Translations under genes and position numbers: made by a program
The notes under the pieces: model-generated
Database searches by the model: none
The model's input: only the letters and a program-made list of their open reading frames with translations
What the model was told of the DNA's origin: nothing
In this document: one piece after another, positions 1-5,815 of the stretch
How the letters are laid out: each line of letters opens with the position of its first letter
Numbering within the stretch: the stretch's first letter is position 1
Source: an uncultured Carnobacterium sp.
GTDB lineage: Bacteria; Bacillota; Bacilli; Lactobacillales; Aerococcaceae
Assembly: GCA_937976325.1 (NCBI GenBank)
Contig: CALJSD010000026.1
Coordinates: 1-9,752, forward strand
Direction: 5' to 3'
DNA: 9,752 nucleotides

Positions 1-408
1 ATCGTCCGTATCCACATACACCTTGATGTCCATCAAATCACGCAAGCGTTCATCTTCAAGAATAAGAATTCCTTCAATTAAGATAACATCTTTTGGTTCT
101 TGATGAATCGTTTTATCGCTTCTTGTATGATTTTCGTAATCATATACTGGTTCTTCAATCGATTCAAAGTTGATTAATTTATTCATATGTTCAATTAATA
201 AATCTGTATCGAAAGCAAATGGATGGTCATAGTTCGTTTTTAAACGTTCTTCAAACGGCATATGACTTTGATCTTTATAATAGTAGTCTTGATCAATTTT
301 ACAAATCGTTAAATCTGGAAAGTTCTCCAAAATTTTACGACTCACACTTGTTTTCCCACTCCCAGAACCACCAGTAACTCCGATAACGATTGGCTTTTTC
401 TTTTCCAT
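1..408 (-). CDS. udk: Uridine kinase (partial, C-terminus outside window)
   Basis: Uridine/cytidine kinase phosphorylates uridine and cytidine to UMP and CMP in cytoplasmic pyrimidine salvage. The first 136 residues are visible and the rest lies beyond base 1. The N-terminus carries a P-loop, GVTGGSGSGKT (residues 10-20). After it come the family's IDQDYYYKD segment, an NYDHPFAFD nucleoside-binding segment, PVYDYENHTRS, and the hydrophobic strand VILIEGIL. All are typical of the Udk family. The ATG lies 3 nt after the mltG stop, and its AAGGAG ribosome binding site overlaps the last mltG codons, so the two genes are probably translationally coupled and co-transcribed. In many Firmicutes udk sits between mltG and greA, which fits this order. 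I am confident of the identity; only the missing C-terminus limits the call. Confidence 0.95.
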   Translation of the reverse strand, partial: MEKKKPIVIGVTGGSGSGKTSVSRKILENFPDLTICKIDQDYYYKDQSHMPFEERLKTNYDHPFAFDTDLLIEHMNKLINFESIEEPVYDYENHTRSDKTIHQEPKDVILIEGILILEDERLRDLMDIKVYVDTDD

Positions 409-411
409 GAC

Positions 412-1557
412 CTACTCCTTATTATCAATATACTTAGCTTTTAACTCTAAATGTTCCTCATACGTTTTCGCATAGTAGATTTCTTTTGTATGAATATCTG
501 CTAGGAAGTATAAGTACTCTGTATCAGCCGGTTCCATCGCTGCAACAATGGCATTCTCACTTGGGCTGTTATAAGGTCCAGGACCTACGCCATAGTTTTT
601 ATAGAGATTATATGGAGAATCTACTTCTAAATCTTCTAAAGAAAGTGCTTCTTTATGTTCGCCTAACGCGTATTGAACAGACACGTCTGTTTGAAGCATC
701 ATATTATCTTTAATACGATTATGGAATACACTTGAGATTTTCTTACGGTCTTCTAGTTTAGTTCCTTCTTTTTCGATTAATGAAGCCATTGCCATAATTT
801 CTTGCAATGTATAGTCACTTGCTAAAATCTTATCGTAGTATTTCGACATCACTTCATCTGTCTTCGCTACCATTTCTGTAATTAACATTTGAAGTGTTTT
901 TGAGTCATTCATATCGTATGTTGCTGGGAATAAGTATCCTTCAAGCACATATTTCACTTGGTAGCCATTATACGATTGAGTCAATAATTTAGGGAATTTT
1001 TGAACTAAATAACGTAAGAAATCTTCGTCTTGAACTTTTGCCATGAAATCTTCAGCAGAGTATTTTGTAGATTTTTCAACTTCTTTGGCGATTTCAGTTA
1101 ATTGTTCCCCTTCACGAATCAGAACTTTAGTCGCGTTTTGATCTTTATCTTTCCCTTGACCAGAAAGTTCTGCGATGATTTCGTCGAGTGTCATACTCTT
1201 AGAAACATGGTACAATCCTGATTTAAATCCAGAAACGTTTTTGAATTTCAAATAGAAATTGAATAGTTTCGAATTACGGATAATTCCTTCATCCTGAAGC
1301 GCTTTTGATACTTCTTTAACAGATGCTCCTTGTTCAATTTCAAATGAAATCAATTCGGTTTGTGCTGTATCAACCGGTTGTGTTTCCCCTTTAATATAAT
1401 TCCAAGTAAAGAATCCCCCTACTAGGACAATTACTAAAAGTGCAATCATAAAATATTTCATTATCTTTTTGATAATAGAAGTTTCCTTTTTACGAATATC
1501 GCGTTTCGTATCCGTATCAGAAATTAAGGAATGTTTTTTATGTTCATTCTGAGACAT
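412..1557 (-). CDS. mltG: Endolytic murein transglycosylase MltG (YceG-like)
   Basis: MltG cuts nascent peptidoglycan strands near the membrane and is thought to terminate glycan chain elongation. It works with the elongation and division machinery. The 381-residue protein has a charged cytoplasmic N-terminus of about 33 residues, one transmembrane segment (about 34-55), a LysM-like region (about 68-140), and the extracytoplasmic YceG catalytic domain. The domain's hallmarks are MASLIEKEG with the likely catalytic Glu262, TDVSVQYALG (about 290-299), and the C-terminal SPYNLYKNYGVGPGPYNSP segment (about 314-332). The start at 1557 has an AGGGGGAAG ribosome binding site 3-10 nt upstream. The gene opens its own transcription unit after the yrzB terminator and reads into udk. 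The cytoplasmic tail is longer than in proteobacterial MltG, as is usual in Lactobacillales. Confidence 0.95.
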   Translation of the reverse strand: MSQNEHKKHSLISDTDTKRDIRKKETSIIKKIMKYFMIALLVIVLVGGFFTWNYIKGETQPVDTAQTELISFEIEQGASVKEVSKALQDEGIIRNSKLFNFYLKFKNVSGFKSGLYHVSKSMTLDEIIAELSGQGKDKDQNATKVLIREGEQLTEIAKEVEKSTKYSAEDFMAKVQDEDFLRYLVQKFPKLLTQSYNGYQVKYVLEGYLFPATYDMNDSKTLQMLITEMVAKTDEVMSKYYDKILASDYTLQEIMAMASLIEKEGTKLEDRKKISSVFHNRIKDNMMLQTDVSVQYALGEHKEALSLEDLEVDSPYNLYKNYGVGPGPYNSPSENAIVAAMEPADTEYLYFLADIHTKEIYYAKTYEEHLELKAKYIDNKE

Positions 1558-1574
1558 TGTCTTCCCCCTTAAAT

Positions 1575-1593
1575 TGGTATCAAATGATAACCA
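1575..1593. repeat. Imperfect palindrome in the mltG leader
   Basis: The arms TGGTATCA and TGATAACCA are separated by AA and pair with one bulged base. The repeat lies just downstream of the mltG -10 box, around the expected +5 to +23. This position suits a repressor operator, but I do not recognise the motif. The two-base centre makes it a poor RNA hairpin unless inner pairs open. Confidence 0.4.
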
Positions 1594-1604
1594 TAGTTGT
1601 AGTT

Positions 1605-1633
1605 ATTATACCTCATTCTTATTGAAAAATGAA
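1605..1633 (-). promoter_or_regulatory. Probable mltG-udk promoter
   Basis: On the minus strand there is a perfect TATAAT -10 box at 1610-1605, about 48 nt before the mltG start. At 17 bp spacing the -35 position reads TTCATT, a weak match. A better TTGACT lies further upstream but at 26 bp, too far to pair with this -10. The unit starts after the yrzB terminator, so a promoter is needed here. The -10 is convincing and the -35 is uncertain. Confidence 0.55.
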
Positions 1634-1664
1634 GAAAGTCAATCATAAACGGTGTCCCTGCAAC

Positions 1665-1698
1665 AAAAAAAGCTTGAGGTTTTCCCCAAGCTTTTTTT
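1665..1698 (-). terminator. Intrinsic terminator after the yrzB operon
   Basis: The GCTTG/CAAGC stem is extended outward by seven A-T pairs and inward by two G-C pairs past one A-C mismatch, around a TTTT loop. A run of T flanks the stem on either strand, so it could work in both directions. It begins only 2 nt after the yrzB stop codon and separates the ireB-ruvX-yrzB unit from mltG. Confidence 0.9.
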
Positions 1699-1700
1699 GA

Positions 1701-2024
1701 TTATAAATCTTCTTCAGCTAAGAATGTATTTAATACTTCTTCAACCATATCCCATTCAGCTTCTGTTTCGATTGGGTTTAATTGACCTTCAGTACCATCT
1801 TCGCCTTCAACATATGAGAATGCTTGTAATTCTACTTCTTCTCCTTCAGGAATTCCTGCTGGGTAGCATAATACATATGATTTGTTGAAATCATCAGATT
1901 CGAACGTGAATAATACTTCGTGTAAAATTTCATTTCCTTCTTCGTCGATGATTGTAATATGTTCGTGACCTTCGTGGCCTTCTAAGTGATCATGTTCATG
2001 ATCGTGATCGTGATGTTCTGTCAT
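1701..2024 (-). CDS. DUF1292 (YrzB-like) small acidic protein with His-rich N-terminus
   Basis: This 107-residue protein belongs to the DUF1292/YrzB family, recognised by the core ITIIDEEGNEILHEVLFTF, the later KSYVLCYPAG, and the ending ETEAEWDMVEEVLNTFLAEE. The molecular function of the family is not established. It is strongly acidic and has no signal peptide or membrane segment, so it should be cytoplasmic. The oddity is the N-terminus: nine histidines in the first 22 residues, alternating with Asp and Glu, which looks able to bind divalent metal. The start at 2024 has a GAGGAAAG ribosome binding site. The gene lies 20 nt after ruvX and is the last gene of the ireB-ruvX-yrzB operon, with a terminator right after its stop. 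Family assignment is firm; metal binding is inference. Confidence 0.9.
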   Translation of the reverse strand: MTEHHDHDHEHDHLEGHEGHEHITIIDEEGNEILHEVLFTFESDDFNKSYVLCYPAGIPEGEEVELQAFSYVEGEDGTEGQLNPIETEAEWDMVEEVLNTFLAEEDL

Positions 2025-2044
2025 TTTCTTTCCTCTTTCCTTTG

Positions 2045-2470
2045 TTATTGATTTCCATTTAAATCTAAATAGTTTTGCAAAATCATGACTGCTGCTAGCA
2101 TATCAATGACTTGTTTGCGTTTCTTTCTTGAAACATTACCCTCTTCGACAAGCATTCGTTCCGCCTGCATCGTCGTGAGTCTTTCGTCATGATAGACGAT
2201 TGGAATTTCTAGTCGTTTCTCTAGGCTTGCACCATAACGACGGGACGCCTCTACACGTGGTCCTTCCGTATTATTCATGTTCTTTGGAAGACCGACGACG
2301 ATTTTCTCAACACCGTACTCTTCCACTAACTCGACAACACGTTTGAACCCGAATTCTGAAGCATTCTCATTAATCGGAATTGTTTCAACCCCTTGAGCAG
2401 TCCAGCCCATTAAATCACTAACGGCAACGCCCACAGTTTTACTTCCGACATCTAATCCCATTAATCTCAT
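2045..2470 (-). CDS. ruvX: RuvX/YqgF RNase H-fold nuclease
   Basis: RuvX (YqgF, B. subtilis YrrK) is a RuvC-like RNase H-fold nuclease. It is linked to 16S rRNA 5'-end maturation and has been annotated as a putative Holliday junction resolvase. The 141-residue form has three acidic active-site positions in the expected order: Asp7 in GLDVGSKTVGVAVSD, Glu96 in HDERLTT, and Asp123 in VIDMLAA. The frame is open 60 nt further upstream, but that would overlap the end of ireB. Starting at 2470 gives the family's usual N-terminus (MRLMGLDVG), a 1-nt gap after the ireB stop, and good spacing from the AGGAAGAG ribosome binding site. Met at 2479 is too close to that site. The gene is co-transcribed with ireB and yrzB, as in many Firmicutes. 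Confidence 0.95.
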   Translation of the reverse strand: MRLMGLDVGSKTVGVAVSDLMGWTAQGVETIPINENASEFGFKRVVELVEEYGVEKIVVGLPKNMNNTEGPRVEASRRYGASLEKRLEIPIVYHDERLTTMQAERMLVEEGNVSRKKRKQVIDMLAAVMILQNYLDLNGNQ

Positions 2471-2471
2471 A

Positions 2472-2738
2472 CTAGGCATCTCTTCCTGTTGAGCGGATAT
2501 AATGTCTAATGAGTTCTTCCAAAATCTCATCTCTTTCGTGGCGACGAATTAGGTTACGTGCATCACGATGTCTTGGAATATAAGCTGGGTCTCCAGATAA
2601 CAAATATCCTACGATTTGATTAATCGAACTATATCCCTTCTCATTCAACGCATCATAAACGATGGTTAATGTTTCTTGAACGGTTTTTTCGTCCTTTTCA
2701 TTAAATTTAAATAGGACTGTTTCATCTATTGAACTCAT
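2472..2738 (-). CDS. ireB: IreB-family regulatory phosphoprotein (DUF965/YrzL)
   Basis: IreB is a small cytoplasmic protein phosphorylated by the PASTA-domain Ser/Thr kinase IreK in Enterococcus faecalis, where it modulates cephalosporin and cell-envelope stress resistance. The 88-residue protein has the full family core: NEKGYSSINQIVGYLLSGDP followed by AYIPRHRDARNLIRRHERDE (residues 32-71), then a helical C-terminus. The E. faecalis protein is reported to be phosphorylated at Thr4 and Thr7. Here Thr7 is kept in the N-terminus MSSIDET, but position 4 is Ile, with Ser at 2 and 3. The start at 2738 is preceded by a GAGGTG ribosome binding site. The gene heads the ireB-ruvX-yrzB operon, and its TAG stop is 1 nt from the ruvX ATG. 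Confidence 0.95.
   Translation of the reverse strand: MSSIDETVLFKFNEKDEKTVQETLTIVYDALNEKGYSSINQIVGYLLSGDPAYIPRHRDARNLIRRHERDEILEELIRHYIRSTGRDA
2480..2487 (-). promoter_or_regulatory. Ribosome binding site that sets the ruvX start
   Basis: AGGAAGAG lies inside the 3' end of ireB. The ATG at 2479 touches it directly, while the ATG at 2470 lies 9 nt from its end. This favours 2470 as the ruvX start and implies translational coupling with ireB. Confidence 0.65.
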
Positions 2739-2767
2739 AGCGACACCTCATTTCAATATATATATCT

Positions 2768-2796
2768 ATTCTACAAGATTTTGGGTGAAACTACAA
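2768..2796 (-). promoter_or_regulatory. Probable ireB-ruvX-yrzB promoter
   Basis: The minus strand carries TTGTAG (2796-2791), exactly 17 bp, then TAGAAT (2773-2768), about 30 nt before the ireB start. The -10 matches consensus at 5 of 6 positions and the -35 mainly in its TTG. It lies downstream of the alaS terminator, where a new promoter is expected. Confidence 0.6.
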
Positions 2797-2851
2797 TCGA
2801 TACTTACCGATTCTTAATATTTAGAAAGCCTTTCCTTTGCGTTTAAATCAA

Positions 2852-2892
2852 AAACCTTCCACAGGACTCTCCTTGAATCCTATGGAAGGTTT
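2852..2892 (-). terminator. Intrinsic terminator after alaS
   Basis: Arms AAACCTTCCA and TGGAAGGTTT pair over 10 bp. After one mismatch the stem continues with AGGA/TCCT, closing an 11-nt loop. On the minus strand the 3' arm runs into GGTTTTTGATTT, giving a U-rich tail. It begins 14 nt after the alaS stop. Confidence 0.88.
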
Positions 2893-2906
2893 CATTTTGC
2901 ATTACA

Positions 2907-5549
2907 TTATTTAGCTAAATATTCTTTAAGCAATTCGAATGCTTGTGGAATACCTGCAGGGTTCTTACCACCTGCTTGAGCCATATCAGGACGGCCTCCG
3001 CCTCCACCTTGGATAGCTGGAGCAATCGCCTTAATGATATCGCCTGCTTTTAATCCTTTTGCATTTGCATCTTTAGATACGGCTACTAAAAGGTTCGCTT
3101 TATCGGCAGAAGCAGTACCTACTACGAAGATATCGCTCGCACCTTTTTGTCTCCATGTATCTGCTAATTGACGTAATTCATCCATTTCTTTATTTTCAAG
3201 AGCAACAGTGATGAATGAAGTTCCGTTTACTTCTTCGACATTATTGAAGACATCTGCAACTTCAGCTTTCATGATTTTAGCTTTTAGTTTCGCAATTTCA
3301 CCGTTTGCTTCTTTCAATTCTTGGCCTAAAGTAGCTACACGTTCTACCACTGTATCTAATTGGATGGCTTTCACTTCACCAGCCACTTGTTTTAATAAGT
3401 TTTCGTGATGGCTTAATAAGTCAAAAGCTTCTTTACTTGTCACAGCTTCGATACGACGAACGCCGGCACCAATACCAGATTCAGAAACAATCTTGAATAA
3501 TCCGATTTCTTGAGTGTTCGCCACATGGATACCACCACAAAGTTCGATTGACCAGTCGCCAATGTTGACCATACGAACTAATTTGCCGTATTTTTCACCA
3601 AAGAGTGCCATTGCCCCACGGCTCTTCGCATCTTCAAGTGTTGTTTCAACAGTAATCACTTCTAAACCAGCCCAGATTTTTTCGTTTACGATACGTTCCA
3701 TTTCAGCTAATTCTTCAGCTGTAACTTGTCCGAAGTGACTGAAGTCGAAACGTAATCCAGTTGGTGTTACAAGAGAACCTGCTTGGTTTGCATGAGTTCC
3801 TAGAACATCTTTCAAAGCTTGGTGTAATAAGTGAGTTGCTGTGTGGTTTTTAATGATTTTCGCACGTTCAGATGCATCCACCACTAATGTGTAAGTTGCG
3901 TTTACTTGTAAGTCGCCTAACACTTCTACCGTGTGTAATGGTTGTCCATTAGGAGCTTTCTTCACTTGTAAGACATTCGCTACAACTGTACCGTTCGCGT
4001 CTTGAATTGTACCGTGGTCGGCTAATTGTCCACCCATTTCAGCATAGAAAGGTGTACGGTCGAATACTAATTGAGCATGTGCATCTTTATGTGCAGATTC
4101 TACTAATTCGTCATCGACAATAATTGCTTTTAACACGCCTTCTTCAGTTGTTGAAGCATATCCAACGAATTCACTCTCTACAGTGATATCACGTAATACT
4201 GCAGATTGTACGTTCATTGATGTTTCTGTATTACGAGCAGCACGCGCACGGTCTTTTTGTGCTTGCATTTCTGCTTGGAATCCTTCTTCATCGACTGTGA
4301 AACCATTGTCGCTTGCGTATTCCAATGTTAATTCATATGGGAATCCATAAGTATCATATAGTTTGAACGCATTTTCGCCAGAAAGAGTTGTTTCGTTAGA
4401 AGCTTTCATATCTGCGAAAATAGTTTCTAAGATAGCTAAACCATCGTGAATTGTTTCTTGGAAACGATCCTCTTCGTTGGCAATCACTTTTTGAATGAAT
4501 TCCATGTTTTCAGTTACTTCTGGATAGTAGCTGTGCATAATTTGAGCAACCGTTGGAACTAATTTAGTTAAGAATGAACCTTGAATTCCTAAACGTTGTC
4601 CGTGCATTACAGAACGACGGATTAAACGACGGATGATATATCCACGACCTTCGTTTGAAGGAAGCGCGCCATCCCCAATCGCAAAGCTTACCGCACGAAT
4701 GTGGTCAGCGATAACTTTGAAGGATACATCTGTTTCTTTAGATTCATTGTATTTCTTACCATCGCTTAAGCTTTCTAACTGCTTAATAATTGGCATAAAT
4801 AAGTCTGTTTCGAAGTTTGTTGGTGTATCTTGGATAACAGAAACGACACGTTCAAGACCCATCCCCGTATCGACGTTCTTATGTGGTAATGGTGGATAAG
4901 TTCCGTCTGGCATATGGTTGAATTGAGAGAATACTAAGTTCCAAATTTCTAAGTAACGTTCGTTTTCTCCTCCAGGATAGTTTTCTGGATCATCTTCTGC
5001 TAAGTTATTATATTTTTCTCCACGGTCGTAGAAAATCTCAGTATCTGGACCACATGGACCCGCACCGATATCCCAGAAGTTATCTTCTACCGGAATGATA
5101 TGATCTTCAGGAAGACCTACTTTATCCATCCATAATGATTTTGTTTCTGGATCTTTTGGATAGTAAGTTACGTATAGACGATCTGGATCAAGACCTAACC
5201 ATTTTTCGCTTGTTAGGAATTCCCATGCCCATGGAATCACTTCTTCTTTGAAGTAGTCCCCGATTGAGAAGTTCCCCATCATTTCAAATAGTGTATGGTG
5301 ACGCGCTGTATGCCCTACGTTTTCGATATCGTTTGTACGAATACTCTTTTGAGCATTTGTAATACGTGGAACTTCAGGTGTTTCCGTTCCATCGAAGTAT
5401 TTTTTAAGTGTCGCAACCCCTGAGTTAATCCATAGTAATGTTGGATCGTTTACAGGAATTAAGCTCGCACTTGGTTGCACCTTATGTCCTTTTTCTTGGA
5501 AGAAATCAAGGTACATTTGACGAATTTCGCTACTTGATAATTTTTTCAT
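2907..5549 (-). CDS. alaS: Alanyl-tRNA synthetase
   Basis: AlaRS charges tRNA-Ala with alanine and hydrolyses mischarged Ser- and Gly-tRNA-Ala in the cytoplasm. The 880-residue protein has normal bacterial length and all domains. The class II catalytic core covers about 1-240, with RTNDIENVGHTARHHTLFE (motif 2 region) and GMGLERV (motif 3, about 229-235). A tRNA-recognition helical region covers about 240-450. The editing domain carries the zinc site HTATH (His569, His573) with Cys671 and His675 of CGGIHV. A coiled-coil stretch lies at about 713-765, and the C-Ala domain has the Gly-rich GGGGGRPDMAQAGG (848-861). The frame is open 102 nt further upstream, but that part is the T-box leader. 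The ATG at 5549 gives the standard MKKLSSSEIR start, 7 nt from an AAGGAG. Expression is controlled by the T-box upstream, and a terminator follows the gene. Confidence 0.98.
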   Translation of the reverse strand: MKKLSSSEIRQMYLDFFQEKGHKVQPSASLIPVNDPTLLWINSGVATLKKYFDGTETPEVPRITNAQKSIRTNDIENVGHTARHHTLFEMMGNFSIGDYFKEEVIPWAWEFLTSEKWLGLDPDRLYVTYYPKDPETKSLWMDKVGLPEDHIIPVEDNFWDIGAGPCGPDTEIFYDRGEKYNNLAEDDPENYPGGENERYLEIWNLVFSQFNHMPDGTYPPLPHKNVDTGMGLERVVSVIQDTPTNFETDLFMPIIKQLESLSDGKKYNESKETDVSFKVIADHIRAVSFAIGDGALPSNEGRGYIIRRLIRRSVMHGQRLGIQGSFLTKLVPTVAQIMHSYYPEVTENMEFIQKVIANEEDRFQETIHDGLAILETIFADMKASNETTLSGENAFKLYDTYGFPYELTLEYASDNGFTVDEEGFQAEMQAQKDRARAARNTETSMNVQSAVLRDITVESEFVGYASTTEEGVLKAIIVDDELVESAHKDAHAQLVFDRTPFYAEMGGQLADHGTIQDANGTVVANVLQVKKAPNGQPLHTVEVLGDLQVNATYTLVVDASERAKIIKNHTATHLLHQALKDVLGTHANQAGSLVTPTGLRFDFSHFGQVTAEELAEMERIVNEKIWAGLEVITVETTLEDAKSRGAMALFGEKYGKLVRMVNIGDWSIELCGGIHVANTQEIGLFKIVSESGIGAGVRRIEAVTSKEAFDLLSHHENLLKQVAGEVKAIQLDTVVERVATLGQELKEANGEIAKLKAKIMKAEVADVFNNVEEVNGTSFITVALENKEMDELRQLADTWRQKGASDIFVVGTASADKANLLVAVSKDANAKGLKAGDIIKAIAPAIQGGGGGRPDMAQAGGKNPAGIPQAFELLKEYLAK

Positions 5550-5556
5550 CTTCATT

Positions 5557-5562
5557 CTCCTT
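5557..5562 (-). promoter_or_regulatory. Ribosome binding site that sets the alaS start
   Basis: AAGGAG lies 7 nt before the ATG at 5549 and only 1 nt before another in-frame ATG at 5555. Spacing selects 5549. The site lies downstream of the T-box terminator, as needed for control by attenuation. Confidence 0.85.
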
Positions 5563-5574
5563 CTTTTTGTAAAT

Positions 5575-5602
5575 AAAAAAACTGCCCCATTGCTGCAAGG
5601 GC
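5575..5602 (-). terminator. T-box attenuator terminator of alaS
   Basis: GCCCTTG (5602-5596) pairs with CAA and GGGC (5592-5584, with a 2-nt bulge) around a 3-nt loop, followed by seven U residues (5581-5575). Its 5' arm is the antiterminator's 3' arm, so the two folds exclude each other. Confidence 0.85.
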
Positions 5603-5781
5603 GTCCTACCGCGGTACCACCTTGCTTACAATGAAACAGCTGTTCATTCATCTCTAATTCCGATAACGCTGGAAGGGCGTTTGTATTTCTACAAAGTTTT
5701 CAATCGGGAGCACGATTTTGATGGCTATTTTCACCAGACAAGCCTCTCTAATAAGTAAAATCTCAATCCGATTGCTTACCT
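5575..5781 (-). ncRNA. Alanine T-box riboswitch leader of alaS
   Basis: This leader senses uncharged tRNA-Ala and allows alaS transcription when charging falls. Stem I is closed by CAATCGG (5774-5768) with CCGATTG (5707-5701), and its distal arm has AGAGAGGC...UGGUGAAAA, typical of T-boxes. A GCU alanine codon at 5711-5709 sits on the 3' side of Stem I as the likely specifier. Then come a GAAA-capped hairpin (5695-5680) and a short AACGC/GCGTT hairpin. The T-box core AAGGTGGTACCGCGG is at 5623-5609. GCAAGG (5625-5620) plus GCG (5612-5610) pair with CGCCCTTGC (5603-5595), leaving the 7-nt bulge UGGUACC. UGGU pairs with the ACCA end expected of tRNA-Ala (discriminator A73). The antiterminator 3' arm is shared with the terminator. 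The class is certain and the specifier call is good but not proven. Confidence 0.95.
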
Positions 5782-5786
5782 TTAGA

Positions 5787-5815
5787 AGTATACGAAAAGC
5801 GCCTAGTTTTGTCAA
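5787..5815 (-). promoter_or_regulatory. alaS T-box promoter, overlapping the kinase stop
   Basis: A consensus TTGACA (5815-5810), 17 bp spacer, and TATACT (5792-5787) give the best promoter in the window, with start expected near 5781-5780, just before Stem I. The TGA inside the -35 (5814-5812) is the stop codon of the upstream histidine kinase, so promoter and coding sequence share bases. Confidence 0.92.

Noticed and set aside
1605..1647. TTGACT upstream of mltG as the -35 partner of the TATAAT at 1605-1610
   Set aside because: The spacer would be 26 bp, too long for the housekeeping sigma factor.
2471..2530. A longer ruvX starting at 2530
   Set aside because: It would overlap the end of ireB by about 60 nt, adds residues foreign to the family, and the ribosome binding site at 2480-2487 fits the start at 2470.
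2795..2812. Short inverted repeat AATCG...CGATT just upstream of the ireB promoter
   Set aside because: Only 5-bp arms in AT-rich intergenic sequence; expected by chance and with no conservation evidence.
4633..4899. Plus-strand open frame of about 88 codons inside alaS (and similar ones at 486-713, 1652-1888, 3208-3408, 3514-3738, 8167-8355)
   Set aside because: They are antisense to conserved coding sequence, have no convincing ribosome binding site and no recognisable protein features.
5550..5651. A 34-residue N-terminal extension of alaS with an upstream ATG at 5651
   Set aside because: The bases are the T-box antiterminator and terminator. The family N-terminus and a well-spaced AAGGAG support 5549.
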